DNA of 64,000 nt from Ferrithrix thermotolerans DSM 19514 (GTDB lineage: Bacteria > Actinomycetota > Acidimicrobiia > Acidimicrobiales > CAIXPF01). The stretch lies in contig CAMDQT010000012.1 of the NCBI GenBank assembly GCA_945906305.1, forward strand, positions 1 through 64,000, given 5' to 3'. The first letter of the stretch is position 1; each line of letters starts with the position of its first letter. A program made the position numbers and the translations under genes. Below are positions 8,544 to 16,895 of this stretch, piece by piece. The notes under the pieces are model-generated. The model was not told the DNA's origin and did no database searches. It was given only the letters and a program-made list of their open reading frames with translations.

Positions 8544-8551
8544 GGTGTCTG

Positions 8552-8557
8552 ATCTTA
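8552..8557 (-). promoter_or_regulatory. Putative -10 of leaderless 8001-8543 gene
   Basis: TAAGAT on the minus strand lies 8 nt before GTG 8543. Confidence 0.45.
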
Positions 8558-8670
8558 TCGGTGGCCCGAGCGCTCCGACGCCGCTACGGCGGACCTTGCA
8601 CTGCCAGCGCCACGGCGGGTTGGTTGCTGACCGCTCAGGACCATGAGCTTCGCTCTAGGCCACCGTGGAC

Positions 8671-9666
8671 TCACCCAAAGGCCGCCCGAGCGGATTGGAC
8701 CCGGGAGACATAGGCATGGGTGCCGGGCTGGATCCCGTCGCGCTGCACCGAGCCTATGCCCTGGTAGTAGGCCGCAATGGCCGAATACTCATTGCCGAGT
8801 TGATCAATCAGCCAGCGGATATAGCGAGCGGACATACGGATGTTGTCGTCGGGGTCGTAGGGATCCAAGCTCGGGTCACCAATGATGTCCGACGCCAGCC
8901 ACGCGCTGGTGGCGGGCATGAGCTGTCCGATACCAACGGCCCCGGCGCTGGAAATGGCGTTGGCTCTCCATGATGACTCGACGTAGCCAAGGCCCTTCAT
9001 GAGGGCCCGGGGCACCCGGTACGTGTCCGACCATCGATCAAATAGGGGCACCAACGCCAAGCGGACCGGGTCGTTGGCCTGGGACCCGAACAATGACACG
9101 GGAAGGCTGAGCGGTGTCGAGGGCGACGGCAGGGTGGTCGTTGACGGCAGGGTCGTCGTCGGCCGCAACGTCGTGGTGGGAGGCAGCGTCGTGGTGGGAG
9201 GCAGCGTCGTGGTCGAACGGGGGGTCAGTGCCACGGCCTCGATGCCGGGAGCCGGAAAGATGCGGGTCACGCCCCATTCGACGCCATCGCGCACCGTCAT
9301 CGGTACGGACAACGTCTGGCCGACAAAGATCAGATTTGGGTTGGTCAAGCCATTCATGGTCGCCAACGTGCTCGCCGAGGCACCGAATCTACGACCGATG
9401 GAATTGAGTGTGTCTCCCGATCGCACAATGTAGGCGTGGACGATGGTCTGCGCGGCCTGTCGGGACAACGCATCGACCCGCTCGCTGGCGTAGGGGTTCA
9501 GCCCCGAGCCGGCTGCCACGGTGCTTGGCGATCCAAGCGTGGTCGGTGGTACCGATCTCGGCCCTTGCGCCCCGGCGGTTGTCCCCACCAAGCCGAAGCA
9601 CAGGGCAGACGCGGCCACGCTGGCAGCCAGCGCATTCCAGTGGGGAAATCCAGTCATTCGTTGCAT
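8671..9666 (-). CDS. Secreted LysM lytic transglycosylase
   Basis: Peptidoglycan-cleaving enzyme outside the membrane. From ATG 9666 (331 residues): signal peptide ending near AGA-QG (about residue 32), a LysM domain (YIVRSGDTLNSIGRRF to IFVGQTLSVP, about 75-122), a Thr/Pro linker made of TTTLPP repeats (about 150-185), and a soluble-lytic-transglycosylase domain with catalytic Glu in GYVESSW, then AGAVGIGQLMP and the AAYYQG motif near the C-terminus. Longer starts upstream are disfavoured because the signal peptide begins at 9666 and TAGGTC lies 7 nt before it. The cell-wall remodelling role is well supported. Confidence 0.9.
   Translation of the reverse strand: MQRMTGFPHWNALAASVAASALCFGLVGTTAGAQGPRSVPPTTLGSPSTVAAGSGLNPYASERVDALSRQAAQTIVHAYIVRSGDTLNSIGRRFGASASTLATMNGLTNPNLIFVGQTLSVPMTVRDGVEWGVTRIFPAPGIEAVALTPRSTTTLPPTTTLPPTTTLRPTTTLPSTTTLPSPSTPLSLPVSLFGSQANDPVRLALVPLFDRWSDTYRVPRALMKGLGYVESSWRANAISSAGAVGIGQLMPATSAWLASDIIGDPSLDPYDPDDNIRMSARYIRWLIDQLGNEYSAIAAYYQGIGSVQRDGIQPGTHAYVSRVQSARAAFG
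9129..9213. repeat. Degenerate 18-bp tandem repeats (TTTLPP linker)
   Basis: An 18-bp unit is repeated perfectly at 9169-9186 and 9187-9204, with a partial copy after and diverged copies before. It encodes the Thr/Pro linker of the transglycosylase. Confidence 0.8.
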
Positions 9667-9673
9667 TGGTGTT

Positions 9674-9679
9674 GACCTA
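9674..9679 (-). promoter_or_regulatory. Putative -10 of the transglycosylase gene
   Basis: TAGGTC on the minus strand is 7 nt before ATG 9666. A second hexamer, TAGGGT (complement of 9794-9799), could drive a longer leader of about 125 nt. Confidence 0.4.
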
Positions 9680-9816
9680 GTGCGTCGGTCGCTACGAGCC
9701 TGTCGCCCGGGGGGATGTTTCCCTTGGGCGCGTCCCGGCCCTGTCGAGGGAGAGTCCACGACCGCGTCATCGACGCTTTCTATCCGAAGCTGAACCCTAC
9801 CAGCGATAGAAACCGT

Positions 9817-9830
9817 CGCCCCAAAGGGCG
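9817..9830 (-). terminator. Hairpin directly after the ThyX-like gene
   Basis: CGCCC at 9817-9821 pairs with GGGCG at 9826-9830, starting 4 nt past the stop codon; on the minus strand it is followed by ACGGTTTCT. This is a short stem with a poor U-tract. Confidence 0.35.
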
Positions 9831-9834
9831 GGGA

Positions 9835-11448
9835 TCAGGTGAAGCCTTGGCGTCGAGCATCGGTACGGCGCTCGGACTCAAGCCGTTCGAGTTCGGGTTC
9901 GTCGCTGTGATCCACGAACTGCATCATCTCCGCAATGGCGTGATGCCCAGCCTGATCTGCGATGAGCCGGTGCATCTGCTGGGCCACAGACCGATAGCTC
10001 GGATGACCCTGCGGCACGGACCGCAACTCGAGGAGGTGCATAGCCTCCCTAGCATTGAACTGCATGGCGAAGCGCAGCCGATACGCCAGCGAAACCCCGT
10101 AGCTCGCCTGTGTCGGGAACTCCCCCAGGAGCACGTCGTGCAACTCGGCTGAGCGCTCCATAGCGGCCACGTAGGAATTGCTGAGCCCAGCCTGCTCGAT
10201 GAGCGGTGGTTGCACGTAACCGTGACGAGGGCTAAGCGGCTGCCATTCGACGGTCAGCATCCGGTGCCGCTGCAGATCACGAAAGGCGCCGTAATCGGCC
10301 AGCACATCGAAGCGGTAGTCGGTTGCTTCAAGCGCCCGGCCCGGCCGATGCCGACGATTGCCTCGCACGCCATTGTACGCCCGTACCAATTCGACCCGCT
10401 CCTGCGCACTGAGCTGCTCGACCCGACGTCGAACCTCCGATGCAGGCCGGTCGACGTGGGGATACAACATCGCTGAGAGGACCTTGACCTCGCCGTCGGG
10501 ATCGAAATCCACCAGGCTGACGCTCGACGCGGCCGGTTGGTGGTCCGAAACCGGAAACCACTCGCAGGCAAGGGCCGCAGTCGCTTGGCGGGTGTCGGCC
10601 AGATAGTCCGCCCACACCCCGCCCCGTTCAGGCATGTCGAGACGGCGCAAGAAGCTGGGAATGACCTTGCGTAGTTCCTGCATCATCAGCTCTGCATAGG
10701 CGCCAGCCTCGGGCAATGGATGGGCCCGAAGCCGCAGCACGAGCGCCTCATAGGCTTGGCCACTGCCATAAATCCCGACGTTGGACAGCGCCCCAGCAGG
10801 TAGGACACCGCGAACGGCGTCGAGGGCCTTGGCCTTAAGGGCATTGCGGTAGACGAAGTCGGAGTCGCCTGGGGCTTTGGGGATCTGTTGACGCAGGTGG
10901 TCTTGGGCGCGGACGAAAAGGTCGCTGTACACCTCGAACATGCGGTCCATGTCACCCACATACCGAGTGGCCAAGCCTGATCGCAGCACGGCCGCGTCGC
11001 GGTAGTAGCGGAAGCGACCGCCAAGCCGCTGGTCATAGGAGATGTAGCGGGTCGACTGCTCCAAATAGGACATCAAGCGGCCCCACTCCAGCAGCTTGGT
11101 GAGAATATTCGAGGCCTGTTCACAGGCAAGGTGGACGCCTCCGAGTTGCGCCACCGAATCATCGCCGTACTCCAGGAACACTCGTTCGTAAAGCTCTTCG
11201 GCCCGGCGGACGCCTACCGTGGCATCGATCCCGTCATCACCGGTGATGTCCAACTCGCCCACGAACTCGTCGAGGAAGAGACGTCGCAGGCTCTTGGAGG
11301 ACCGTGAGTATCGAGCGAACAAGGCCCCTTTGACCACCTCAGGCAAGTTCACCAACGCGAACACCGGACCATCGAGGTTGGTGAAGTAGCGCCGCAGGAT
11401 GTCCCGCTCGTGGGCGGTGTACTCCTCGGCAACGTAGAAACTCACCAC
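9835..11448 (-). CDS. Double-domain ThyX-like protein
   Basis: 537 residues, about twice the length of flavin-dependent thymidylate synthase ThyX. Each half resembles ThyX. The N-terminal half carries EYGDDSVAQLGG and EQSTRYISYDQR (near 93-145), the SxRY end of the ThyX signature without its RHR. The C-terminal half carries LQRHRMLTVEWQPLSPRHGY (near 395) and NAREAMHLLELRSVPQGHPSYR (near 470), i.e. the RHR and the C-terminal helix without the Asn/SxRY part. It may be a pseudo-dimeric fold in which the halves complement each other, or a non-catalytic flavin or nucleotide binder. Start is GTG 11448 or the next codon GTG 11445; TAACCT is upstream. Cytosolic; dTMP synthesis activity is unproven. 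Confidence 0.8.
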   Translation of the reverse strand: MVSFYVAEEYTAHERDILRRYFTNLDGPVFALVNLPEVVKGALFARYSRSSKSLRRLFLDEFVGELDITGDDGIDATVGVRRAEELYERVFLEYGDDSVAQLGGVHLACEQASNILTKLLEWGRLMSYLEQSTRYISYDQRLGGRFRYYRDAAVLRSGLATRYVGDMDRMFEVYSDLFVRAQDHLRQQIPKAPGDSDFVYRNALKAKALDAVRGVLPAGALSNVGIYGSGQAYEALVLRLRAHPLPEAGAYAELMMQELRKVIPSFLRRLDMPERGGVWADYLADTRQATAALACEWFPVSDHQPAASSVSLVDFDPDGEVKVLSAMLYPHVDRPASEVRRRVEQLSAQERVELVRAYNGVRGNRRHRPGRALEATDYRFDVLADYGAFRDLQRHRMLTVEWQPLSPRHGYVQPPLIEQAGLSNSYVAAMERSAELHDVLLGEFPTQASYGVSLAYRLRFAMQFNAREAMHLLELRSVPQGHPSYRSVAQQMHRLIADQAGHHAIAEMMQFVDHSDEPELERLESERRTDARRQGFT

Positions 11449-11451
11449 GGT

Positions 11452-11457
11452 AGGTTA
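11452..11457 (-). promoter_or_regulatory. Putative -10 of the ThyX-like gene
   Basis: TAACCT on the minus strand ends 3 nt before GTG 11448 and 6 nt before GTG 11445, which favours the second GTG as the leaderless start. Confidence 0.45.
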
Positions 11458-11501
11458 GAGGCCGAAATGTCCCCCATCAGGGATGGACCTGACCTCATCG
11501 T

Positions 11502-12113
11502 TTACACCACCACCGTCAAGGCGTCCGGCTCCACGGTGAGCACCAGGCGCTTGGCCCGGCCGAGCCGGGTGCCATCAAGCCAAACTGGGGTCGGCCGGTC
11601 AAAGACGAGTTCTACCCGGCCCCTTCGCTGCACCCGCAAGGCGGGATGGGGAAGATGGGTCCCGCTCGCGGCCCGACGCCGAGCCACCAACCTGTCCTGC
11701 CAGCGGAGTCGGCCACTGGTCACATCGACCAAGCCGTCATTGGGATGGGCCCGAGGCCCGAGTTTCCAGCCTCCGAGCCACTCCGCGTTCATAGCCACCG
11801 CCGCCTCGCCGCGCCAGCCCCGACGATGGGCCACCAGATGCGCCACGAACCAGTAGGTGGCGCCGTCGGTCTCCACCCGTACCACGTCGATCGGTGCTCG
11901 CAGCGCGGCCGCGCTGTTCAATCGGTCGCGGCGGCATGGCCCGCCGAGCGTGGCACACAGATCGCCGCCGAGCAGGCCTATTTCACCCGGCTGTTCGCCC
12001 CGCCGACGCGCCTGCTCCACGTGGCCGCGTAGCGCGGCGTCGTCGCACACCACGGGAGCATCGCGTGCGAGCGGGCCGTTCTCGGCCCACGACTCACCGC
12101 GGCGGATGACCAT
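11502..12113 (-). CDS. Diacylglycerol-kinase C-terminal-like protein
   Basis: 203 residues resembling only the C-terminal beta-sandwich of the lipid kinase (YegS/DgkB) family: GGWKLGPRAHPNDGLVDVTSGRL matches the conserved P-D/N-DGxLDV segment, and the end (VWLDGTRLGRAKRLVLTVEPDALTVVV) matches the family's last strands. The N-terminal nucleotide-binding GGDGT domain is absent, so a stand-alone kinase is unlikely. It starts at ATG 12113, 30 nt after the helY stop, and is probably the last gene of the Tat/HelY operon. Its role is unknown; the family assignment rests on the two segments named. Confidence 0.6.
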   Translation of the reverse strand: MVIRRGESWAENGPLARDAPVVCDDAALRGHVEQARRRGEQPGEIGLLGGDLCATLGGPCRRDRLNSAAALRAPIDVVRVETDGATYWFVAHLVAHRRGWRGEAAVAMNAEWLGGWKLGPRAHPNDGLVDVTSGRLRWQDRLVARRRAASGTHLPHPALRVQRRGRVELVFDRPTPVWLDGTRLGRAKRLVLTVEPDALTVVV

Positions 12114-12143
12114 GGCCCCAGGCCGAATAGGTTGAGATCGCGC

Positions 12144-14789
12144 TCATGGCGCGGCCACGTTCCCAGGATCGTCGACTCCCGCCGACGCCGCGACGACCCC
12201 GCGAAACAACGCCTCAGCAGCCTGGCGAGCCGCCGCCGCGGTCGCCGGCAGAGGGGCGATCTCGCCCATCTGCCGGAGCAGGTCCACCAGTTGCTTGATG
12301 TTGCGCACGAAATCTCCGCCGGAGAGCTCTTCGTCGCCAATAACCGCCTCGAGATCGCCACCGCAGGCCCAAGCGTGAGCCACCGCGGCAAAGCCGCCAT
12401 CGAGCGCCCGGGTTGGCACGAGCAACGCCGACTCCTCGTGTTGACGAAGGCGATCCGCCAGACGCCCAATTGACCGGTAACGCTGCCGCGCGGTCGCCCC
12501 GGGCATCCACGATGGCGGCGGGACGGTGCGCGAGCGGTGTTCGTAGGTGAAGCACGATGCCAACGCCGCCACCGTGGCCGCGTCGAGGCCGTCGAAAAGT
12601 CCTCTGCTGAGCGACTCCACCACCAGCAGGTCGCACTCGTGATACAGCCTGGCCAGCGTCTGTCCCTTGACCGTGAGTTCCCATCCATCGACGAAGGACC
12701 ATTGCCGCAACAAGGCGAGAAGCCGACCAAAGCGATGTGCCACCGAATCGGCGGTACCGTCGATGCGCCTGCTGAGCTCGCTCACCTCGGTCTGAATTCG
12801 CGCTAGGCGCAGCCCGAGCCGAACCAGGGAGTCCCTATCGCCATGGCTGTGCAACGGGTGATCCTGGACCGTTGCCCAGTGATGGCGGGCCAGGGTTGCC
12901 CCGGGGCCTTCGGTCACCTCCGAGCTGACCTCTCCCCCGCTGTCCTGCGGGCCCCCCTTTCGAGTCACTCGCACATCGCATCGCCGCAGGCGACGGACCA
13001 CCTCCTGTTGGAAGCTGTGATCGTGAGGCTGGTAGGGCTGGGGCAGTTCGACGCCGGCGAGGCGGACAGGAGGATCCACGAAGTCGCTGGGTTGCAAGGT
13101 GATCAAACGCCGATCCGCGGTGATCACCCGGGTCAGGGTGCTGGTACGACGCTGAGCCACCGAGAGCACCACGACCGCTCGACCGTTCCAGGCGATGACG
13201 CTACCGGGGACCAATCGCTGCACCGCTACATCGATCACTCGCCGACGGCCGTCATCGACGCTGACCCCTTCACGGGCCAAGTTTCGAAGGTGGACGTAAT
13301 GCAAAAGCTCGTCCGCGTCGACCGACGCCCCCGCCCGCAACCGTTGCAGATCGTCGCGTCGCTCGGCGAGCCGACCCTCGAGCTGCACGACCGTCCGGTC
13401 AGCCTGGTACTGGGCGAAACTGCGATTGAGTAGCCGATAGGCGTCGTCCTCGCCGTAGCGGCGGACCAGGTTCGCCGCCATGTTGTAGGTCGGCCGGAAA
13501 GCGGAACGCAGGAAGAACGTCTTGCTCGAGGCGAGACTTGCGACGTCCTCAAAGCTGACAAAGGGCGACCACAGCACCACGGCACGGCCGATTTCGTCGA
13601 TGCCTCGACGGCCGGCCCGGCCGGTGAGCTGGGTGTACTCCCCCGGTGTCAAGGACTCGTGACGCTCACCGGTGAACTTCGTCAGCTTCTCGATGACCAC
13701 CGTACGTGCCGGCATGTTGATGCCGAGGGCCAACGTTTCGGTAGCGAAGACGGCCTTGACCAAGCCCTGGACAAAACATCGTTCGACCGCCTCCTTAAAC
13801 GGTGGCACCATGCCGGCATGGTGGGCCGCGATACCCGCTTCCAACGCGGCGGCGAAACGATCGAAGCCCAGCACCGCAAGGTCGGCGGGTGCAATCCCCT
13901 CCACATGTTCCGTCAGGATGCTGCGAATCCTGGTCCGCTCGTCGGCTGTGGTCAGGCGGATTCCAGCGTGCAAACACGACGTGGCGGCCTCGTCGCAGCC
14001 GTTGCGGCTGAACACAAAGTACAGCGCCGGCAGCAGATTCCGACCCGCTAGTTCCTCAATCACCTCCGCCCGGCGCGGTGTCCCAAAGCGGGTACGCGAC
14101 CGGCCACGGGGACCGCGTTTGGGCACCACGGTGGCGTCGAAACGAGACCCCTCAGGATTGGGCCGACCGTCGACCAGCACCGGAACGAGGTGCAGTTGAT
14201 GGGTGGCCCGATCCGCGGACAGATAGAGATGGTCAAGGCGAATGGGCCGTTCGGTCTCCACCACCACCTCGGTCGGGCCGCGCACGAGGGTGATCCAGTC
14301 TGCTAGCTCCTCGGCGTTGGACACCGTTGCGGACAGGCACACCAGTCGAACGTGGGACGGAAGGTGAATGATGACCTCCTCCCACACCGGACCGCGATAG
14401 GCGTCCTGGAGATAATGGACCTCGTCGAGCACGACGTAGGCCAGCGCATCAAGGCGAGTACCGGCGTAGATCATGTTGCGCAAAACCTCGGTGGTCATGA
14501 CCACCACCGAGGCGTCGCCGTTGATGCTGTTATCGCCGGTAAGCAGACCGACTCGGTCGCTGCCGTGGGCCATAACCAGGTCGGCGAATTTCTGGTTCGA
14601 CAAGGCCTTGATCGGGGTGGTGTAGAAAACCCGACGTCCCGCCGCCAGCGCCCGGTCGATGGCCTCCTCGGCCACCACAGTCTTACCCGAGCCCGTCGGC
14701 GCGGCTACCAGCACCGATACCCCTCGATCAAGCGCCGCTATGGCCTCACGCTGAAATCGATCGAGTTGGAAGGACCGCTGAGCGCTCAC
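12144..14789 (-). CDS. helY: Ski2/Mtr4-like RNA helicase HelY
   Basis: ATP-dependent superfamily-2 helicase of the Ski2 group, about 881 residues, near the 906 of Mycobacterium HelY. Motifs in order: Q-like LDRFQREAI, Walker A APTGSGKT (near residue 30), LDEVH (near 127), SATVSN, TETLALGINMPARTVV and QLTGRAGRRGID (motif VI), then a helical C-terminal region of the DSHCT type. The open frame continues upstream to 15476, but that part overlaps tatC in another frame. The true start is GTG 14789, which overlaps the tatC stop by 4 nt (GTGA). The tatB-tatC-helY order is as in Mycobacterium. It probably acts in RNA processing or surveillance. Confidence 0.92.
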   Translation of the reverse strand: MSAQRSFQLDRFQREAIAALDRGVSVLVAAPTGSGKTVVAEEAIDRALAAGRRVFYTTPIKALSNQKFADLVMAHGSDRVGLLTGDNSINGDASVVVMTTEVLRNMIYAGTRLDALAYVVLDEVHYLQDAYRGPVWEEVIIHLPSHVRLVCLSATVSNAEELADWITLVRGPTEVVVETERPIRLDHLYLSADRATHQLHLVPVLVDGRPNPEGSRFDATVVPKRGPRGRSRTRFGTPRRAEVIEELAGRNLLPALYFVFSRNGCDEAATSCLHAGIRLTTADERTRIRSILTEHVEGIAPADLAVLGFDRFAAALEAGIAAHHAGMVPPFKEAVERCFVQGLVKAVFATETLALGINMPARTVVIEKLTKFTGERHESLTPGEYTQLTGRAGRRGIDEIGRAVVLWSPFVSFEDVASLASSKTFFLRSAFRPTYNMAANLVRRYGEDDAYRLLNRSFAQYQADRTVVQLEGRLAERRDDLQRLRAGASVDADELLHYVHLRNLAREGVSVDDGRRRVIDVAVQRLVPGSVIAWNGRAVVVLSVAQRRTSTLTRVITADRRLITLQPSDFVDPPVRLAGVELPQPYQPHDHSFQQEVVRRLRRCDVRVTRKGGPQDSGGEVSSEVTEGPGATLARHHWATVQDHPLHSHGDRDSLVRLGLRLARIQTEVSELSRRIDGTADSVAHRFGRLLALLRQWSFVDGWELTVKGQTLARLYHECDLLVVESLSRGLFDGLDAATVAALASCFTYEHRSRTVPPPSWMPGATARQRYRSIGRLADRLRQHEESALLVPTRALDGGFAAVAHAWACGGDLEAVIGDEELSGGDFVRNIKQLVDLLRQMGEIAPLPATAAAARQAAEALFRGVVAASAGVDDPGNVAAP

Positions 14790-15619
14790 CCGCCGCGGGG
14801 CCCGGTCGATCCAGTCGGCGGGGCTGGTTTGGCCCCTACTTTGACCCGACGCCTGGCCCGCCGCCCCCGCACCCACCCGAAGATGATCGACGCCTCGTAA
14901 AGGAAGTACATCGGCACCGCCAGCGCCACCAGGCTGAAGAGGTCTCCGCCCGGTGTTATCACCGCCGCGCCGACCACGATGACGACGAAGGCGTGGCGTC
15001 GCCACCGGGTTAGCTGGTGATAGTCGAGGATTCCTACGAGCTGCAAGAACACCAGCAGCACGGGAAACTGGAAGCCCAGGCCGAAACCCACTGCGGTCTT
15101 GACGACAAAGGTGGCGTACTCGTTCACGGCGTAGAACTGGTCGACGTCGCCACCGAGACGAGCCAAGAAGTAGATGGCCTTGGGCAAGGTGAGCCACGCC
15201 AGAGCGCCACCGAGTAGGAACAGCACATAGGACGAGATCACGAACGGAGCAGCCAGACGCCGCTCCTTGCTGTACAAGCCCGGGGTGATGAACTGCCATA
15301 ACTGGCGCAGCAAGTAGGGCAAGGCCAGTCCGACCCCGCCGTAGGCGGACACCGTCAGCCTGGTCGACAACGCCGCGATGGGGTTGGTGGCCATGACCCG
15401 GCACTGCGCGCTGGCAGGACAACTCGACTCCAGCATGTCCACCAGGAGGTCGACGATGTAGGGGTAGAGGAACCACATCACCAGCGCCGCCACCGCCACC
15501 GCCACCGCGGCGTGGATAATGCGGCTACGGAGCTCCCGAAGGTGCTCCATCAGGGTCATGGACTCGAGCTCGTTCTTGGCCGGCTGTTCCTCCCCATGGA
15601 GGCGGGTGAGAACGCTCAT
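14786..15619 (-). CDS. tatC: Twin-arginine translocase subunit TatC
   Basis: Polytopic inner-membrane receptor of the Tat pathway, which binds twin-arginine signal peptides of folded proteins. 277 residues, six predicted membrane segments. The N-terminal MEHLRELRSRI holds the conserved Glu/Arg cytoplasmic contact; AFVISSYVLFLLGGALAW and GFGLGFQFPVLLVFLQLVGIL are typical. The start ATG 15619 overlaps the tatB stop (ATGA), and the stop overlaps the helY start, so the three genes are translationally coupled. Confidence 0.97.
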   Translation of the reverse strand: MSVLTRLHGEEQPAKNELESMTLMEHLRELRSRIIHAAVAVAVAALVMWFLYPYIVDLLVDMLESSCPASAQCRVMATNPIAALSTRLTVSAYGGVGLALPYLLRQLWQFITPGLYSKERRLAAPFVISSYVLFLLGGALAWLTLPKAIYFLARLGGDVDQFYAVNEYATFVVKTAVGFGLGFQFPVLLVFLQLVGILDYHQLTRWRRHAFVVIVVGAAVITPGGDLFSLVALAVPMYFLYEASIIFGWVRGRRARRRVKVGAKPAPPTGSTGPRGG

Positions 15620-16062
15620 ACTTCCGCCGGGCCACCCGAACTGGGCGCAGACTCGTCGTCACGGCCGGTGGGGACCGCGGGACGTTCAGGCGGCGCCACC
15701 CCGGCGCGAGCGGCCGGAGTCTCAGGCAGGACCGGGCGAGGCGGTGTGAGGTGACCCATCCCCGGGCCGAGGTCGCTCTGGGGGCTGGCGCTGGCCATTT
15801 CCGCCGAGTGCGCCTTGTTGGTCCTGTCGGGCATTGCCGGACGCGGGTGCATCGGCATATGGGGCTTCAAGCGCGATTCCAGCGGATCGGTGACCTCATC
15901 GAGCGCCGACTTGAACTCCTTCTGGAAGCCGTTGGAGAGATCACGAATCTGGGCCATGACCTTGCCCACGGATCGAGCCGCCCCGGGCAAGCGCTCGGGA
16001 CCCAAAACGACCAGCGCAATGATAAGGACGATGACCAGCTCACCGCCGGTCACATTGAACAT
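15616..16062 (-). CDS. tatB: Sec-independent translocase TatB-like subunit
   Basis: 148 residues: one N-terminal membrane helix (LVIVLIIALVVLG), the PERLPGAARSVGKV hinge and amphipathic helix, then a long Pro-rich cytoplasmic tail. The length and the GGELVIVLII start fit TatB better than TatA, though single TatA/B proteins exist. No second TatA gene is present in the window. It lies 9 nt after the small membrane-protein gene upstream. Confidence 0.88.
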   Translation of the reverse strand: MFNVTGGELVIVLIIALVVLGPERLPGAARSVGKVMAQIRDLSNGFQKEFKSALDEVTDPLESRLKPHMPMHPRPAMPDRTNKAHSAEMASASPQSDLGPGMGHLTPPRPVLPETPAARAGVAPPERPAVPTGRDDESAPSSGGPAEV

Positions 16063-16071
16063 GGTGGGAGT

Positions 16072-16335
16072 CTACCGTCCGGTGAAAGTTCGATCCGCTC
16101 CCGGAGTGGCGCCGCGGCTGAGGCGTTCGTGCAGCGCCCGGGTCTGCTCGCGGACCGCCGCTACAGCCGTGGCCGCATCCGCCGCGCCCATGGTGGCCGA
16201 CGCCAGCGTGTCGGTCAGCTTTTCGAGGCCTTGGCCATCACGGGTTTTCCGGGTGATGGTGGCGGCCACGCGGATCACGCACCACGACACTGCACCCAAC
16301 ACCGCGGTGGCCACCAGCCAGCCGACCATCGTCAT
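16072..16335 (-). CDS. Small single-pass membrane protein
   Basis: 87 residues, one membrane helix (residues about 4-24), then a cytoplasmic Ala/Arg-rich amphipathic helix (LEKLTDTLASATMGAADAATAVAAVREQTRALHERL). It is the first gene of the tatB-tatC-helY unit, 9 nt upstream of tatB. The family is not recognised; its place suggests an accessory role at the membrane. Confidence 0.7.
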   Translation of the reverse strand: MTMVGWLVATAVLGAVSWCVIRVAATITRKTRDGQGLEKLTDTLASATMGAADAATAVAAVREQTRALHERLSRGATPGADRTFTGR

Positions 16336-16343
16336 GGGCGCTA

Positions 16344-16349
16344 AGGCTA
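16344..16349 (-). promoter_or_regulatory. Putative -10 of the Tat/HelY operon
   Basis: TAGCCT on the minus strand lies 8 nt before ATG 16335. Confidence 0.45.
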
Positions 16350-16371
16350 GCGCGACGTTCGAGGAAGGTCC

Positions 16372-16713
16372 TCAGCTCTCCCCGATGGAAGCCAGCTCAG
16401 ACAATGCACCCCGGAAGGCATCCTCGTCGTACAACGTCTGGTGGAAATCCAGCAGGTCGTCGTGGGTTATGGCGGCACCCCGGCGAGGCTCGCGCAGCTC
16501 GGCGGGCAGGTCCCAGGTCGACATTTCGACACCGGAAGCGACCAGAAGCTCGATCGTGCGGGGCTCGGCCGGCTTCACCACCACCATGCGGCACCGAGGG
16601 CATCGAAACGAGTACGTGCCCTGGTTGTCATGAGAGCACACCCGTACCCGGACGTCGACCATGGTCAGCTCTACGTCGCCGCACTCGGCACAGCTTGCCC
16701 GTATGGTGGCCAT
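16372..16713 (-). CDS. Zinc-ribbon protein, 113 residues
   Basis: N-terminal rubredoxin-like ribbon: CAECGDVEL near residue 8 and RCPRCRMVVVKPAEPRTIELLV near 37, with basic and hydrophobic residues between. The acidic C-terminal half (THDDLLDFHQTLYDEDAFRGALSEL) looks helical. A GGAGGA Shine-Dalgarno stands before ATG 16713. It is immediately upstream of the Tat operon but separated by a likely promoter. No known function; probably a small DNA- or protein-binding factor. Confidence 0.75.
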   Translation of the reverse strand: MATIRASCAECGDVELTMVDVRVRVCSHDNQGTYSFRCPRCRMVVVKPAEPRTIELLVASGVEMSTWDLPAELREPRRGAAITHDDLLDFHQTLYDEDAFRGALSELASIGES

Positions 16714-16895
16714 TCATCCTCCTCAGCCGGTCCGGCTCAAAATCAAGATCGACCGGCACAGGTGCTGGCGACGTGGGTGGTTCATCGACGCAGCTTCAGG
16801 GTGGCCTTGAGCACCATTTGTGGGATTGCAGATAGCCCAAATGGGAGACGTGCAATTCATGTGCGCGCTGGTTCAATGCCCGGCGAGCGGACAGG

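Noticed and set aside
14790-15476. Upstream extension of the HelY frame
   Set aside because: It is antisense-phase sequence inside tatC; the helicase motifs start after 14789 and a GTGA overlap gives the start.
16822-16892. tRNA-like segment with a GGTTCAA T-loop look before the GDPD gene
   Set aside because: A 5-bp anticodon-like stem can be drawn, but the T-stem has mismatches, the variable loop would be zero, and the acceptor arms do not pair.
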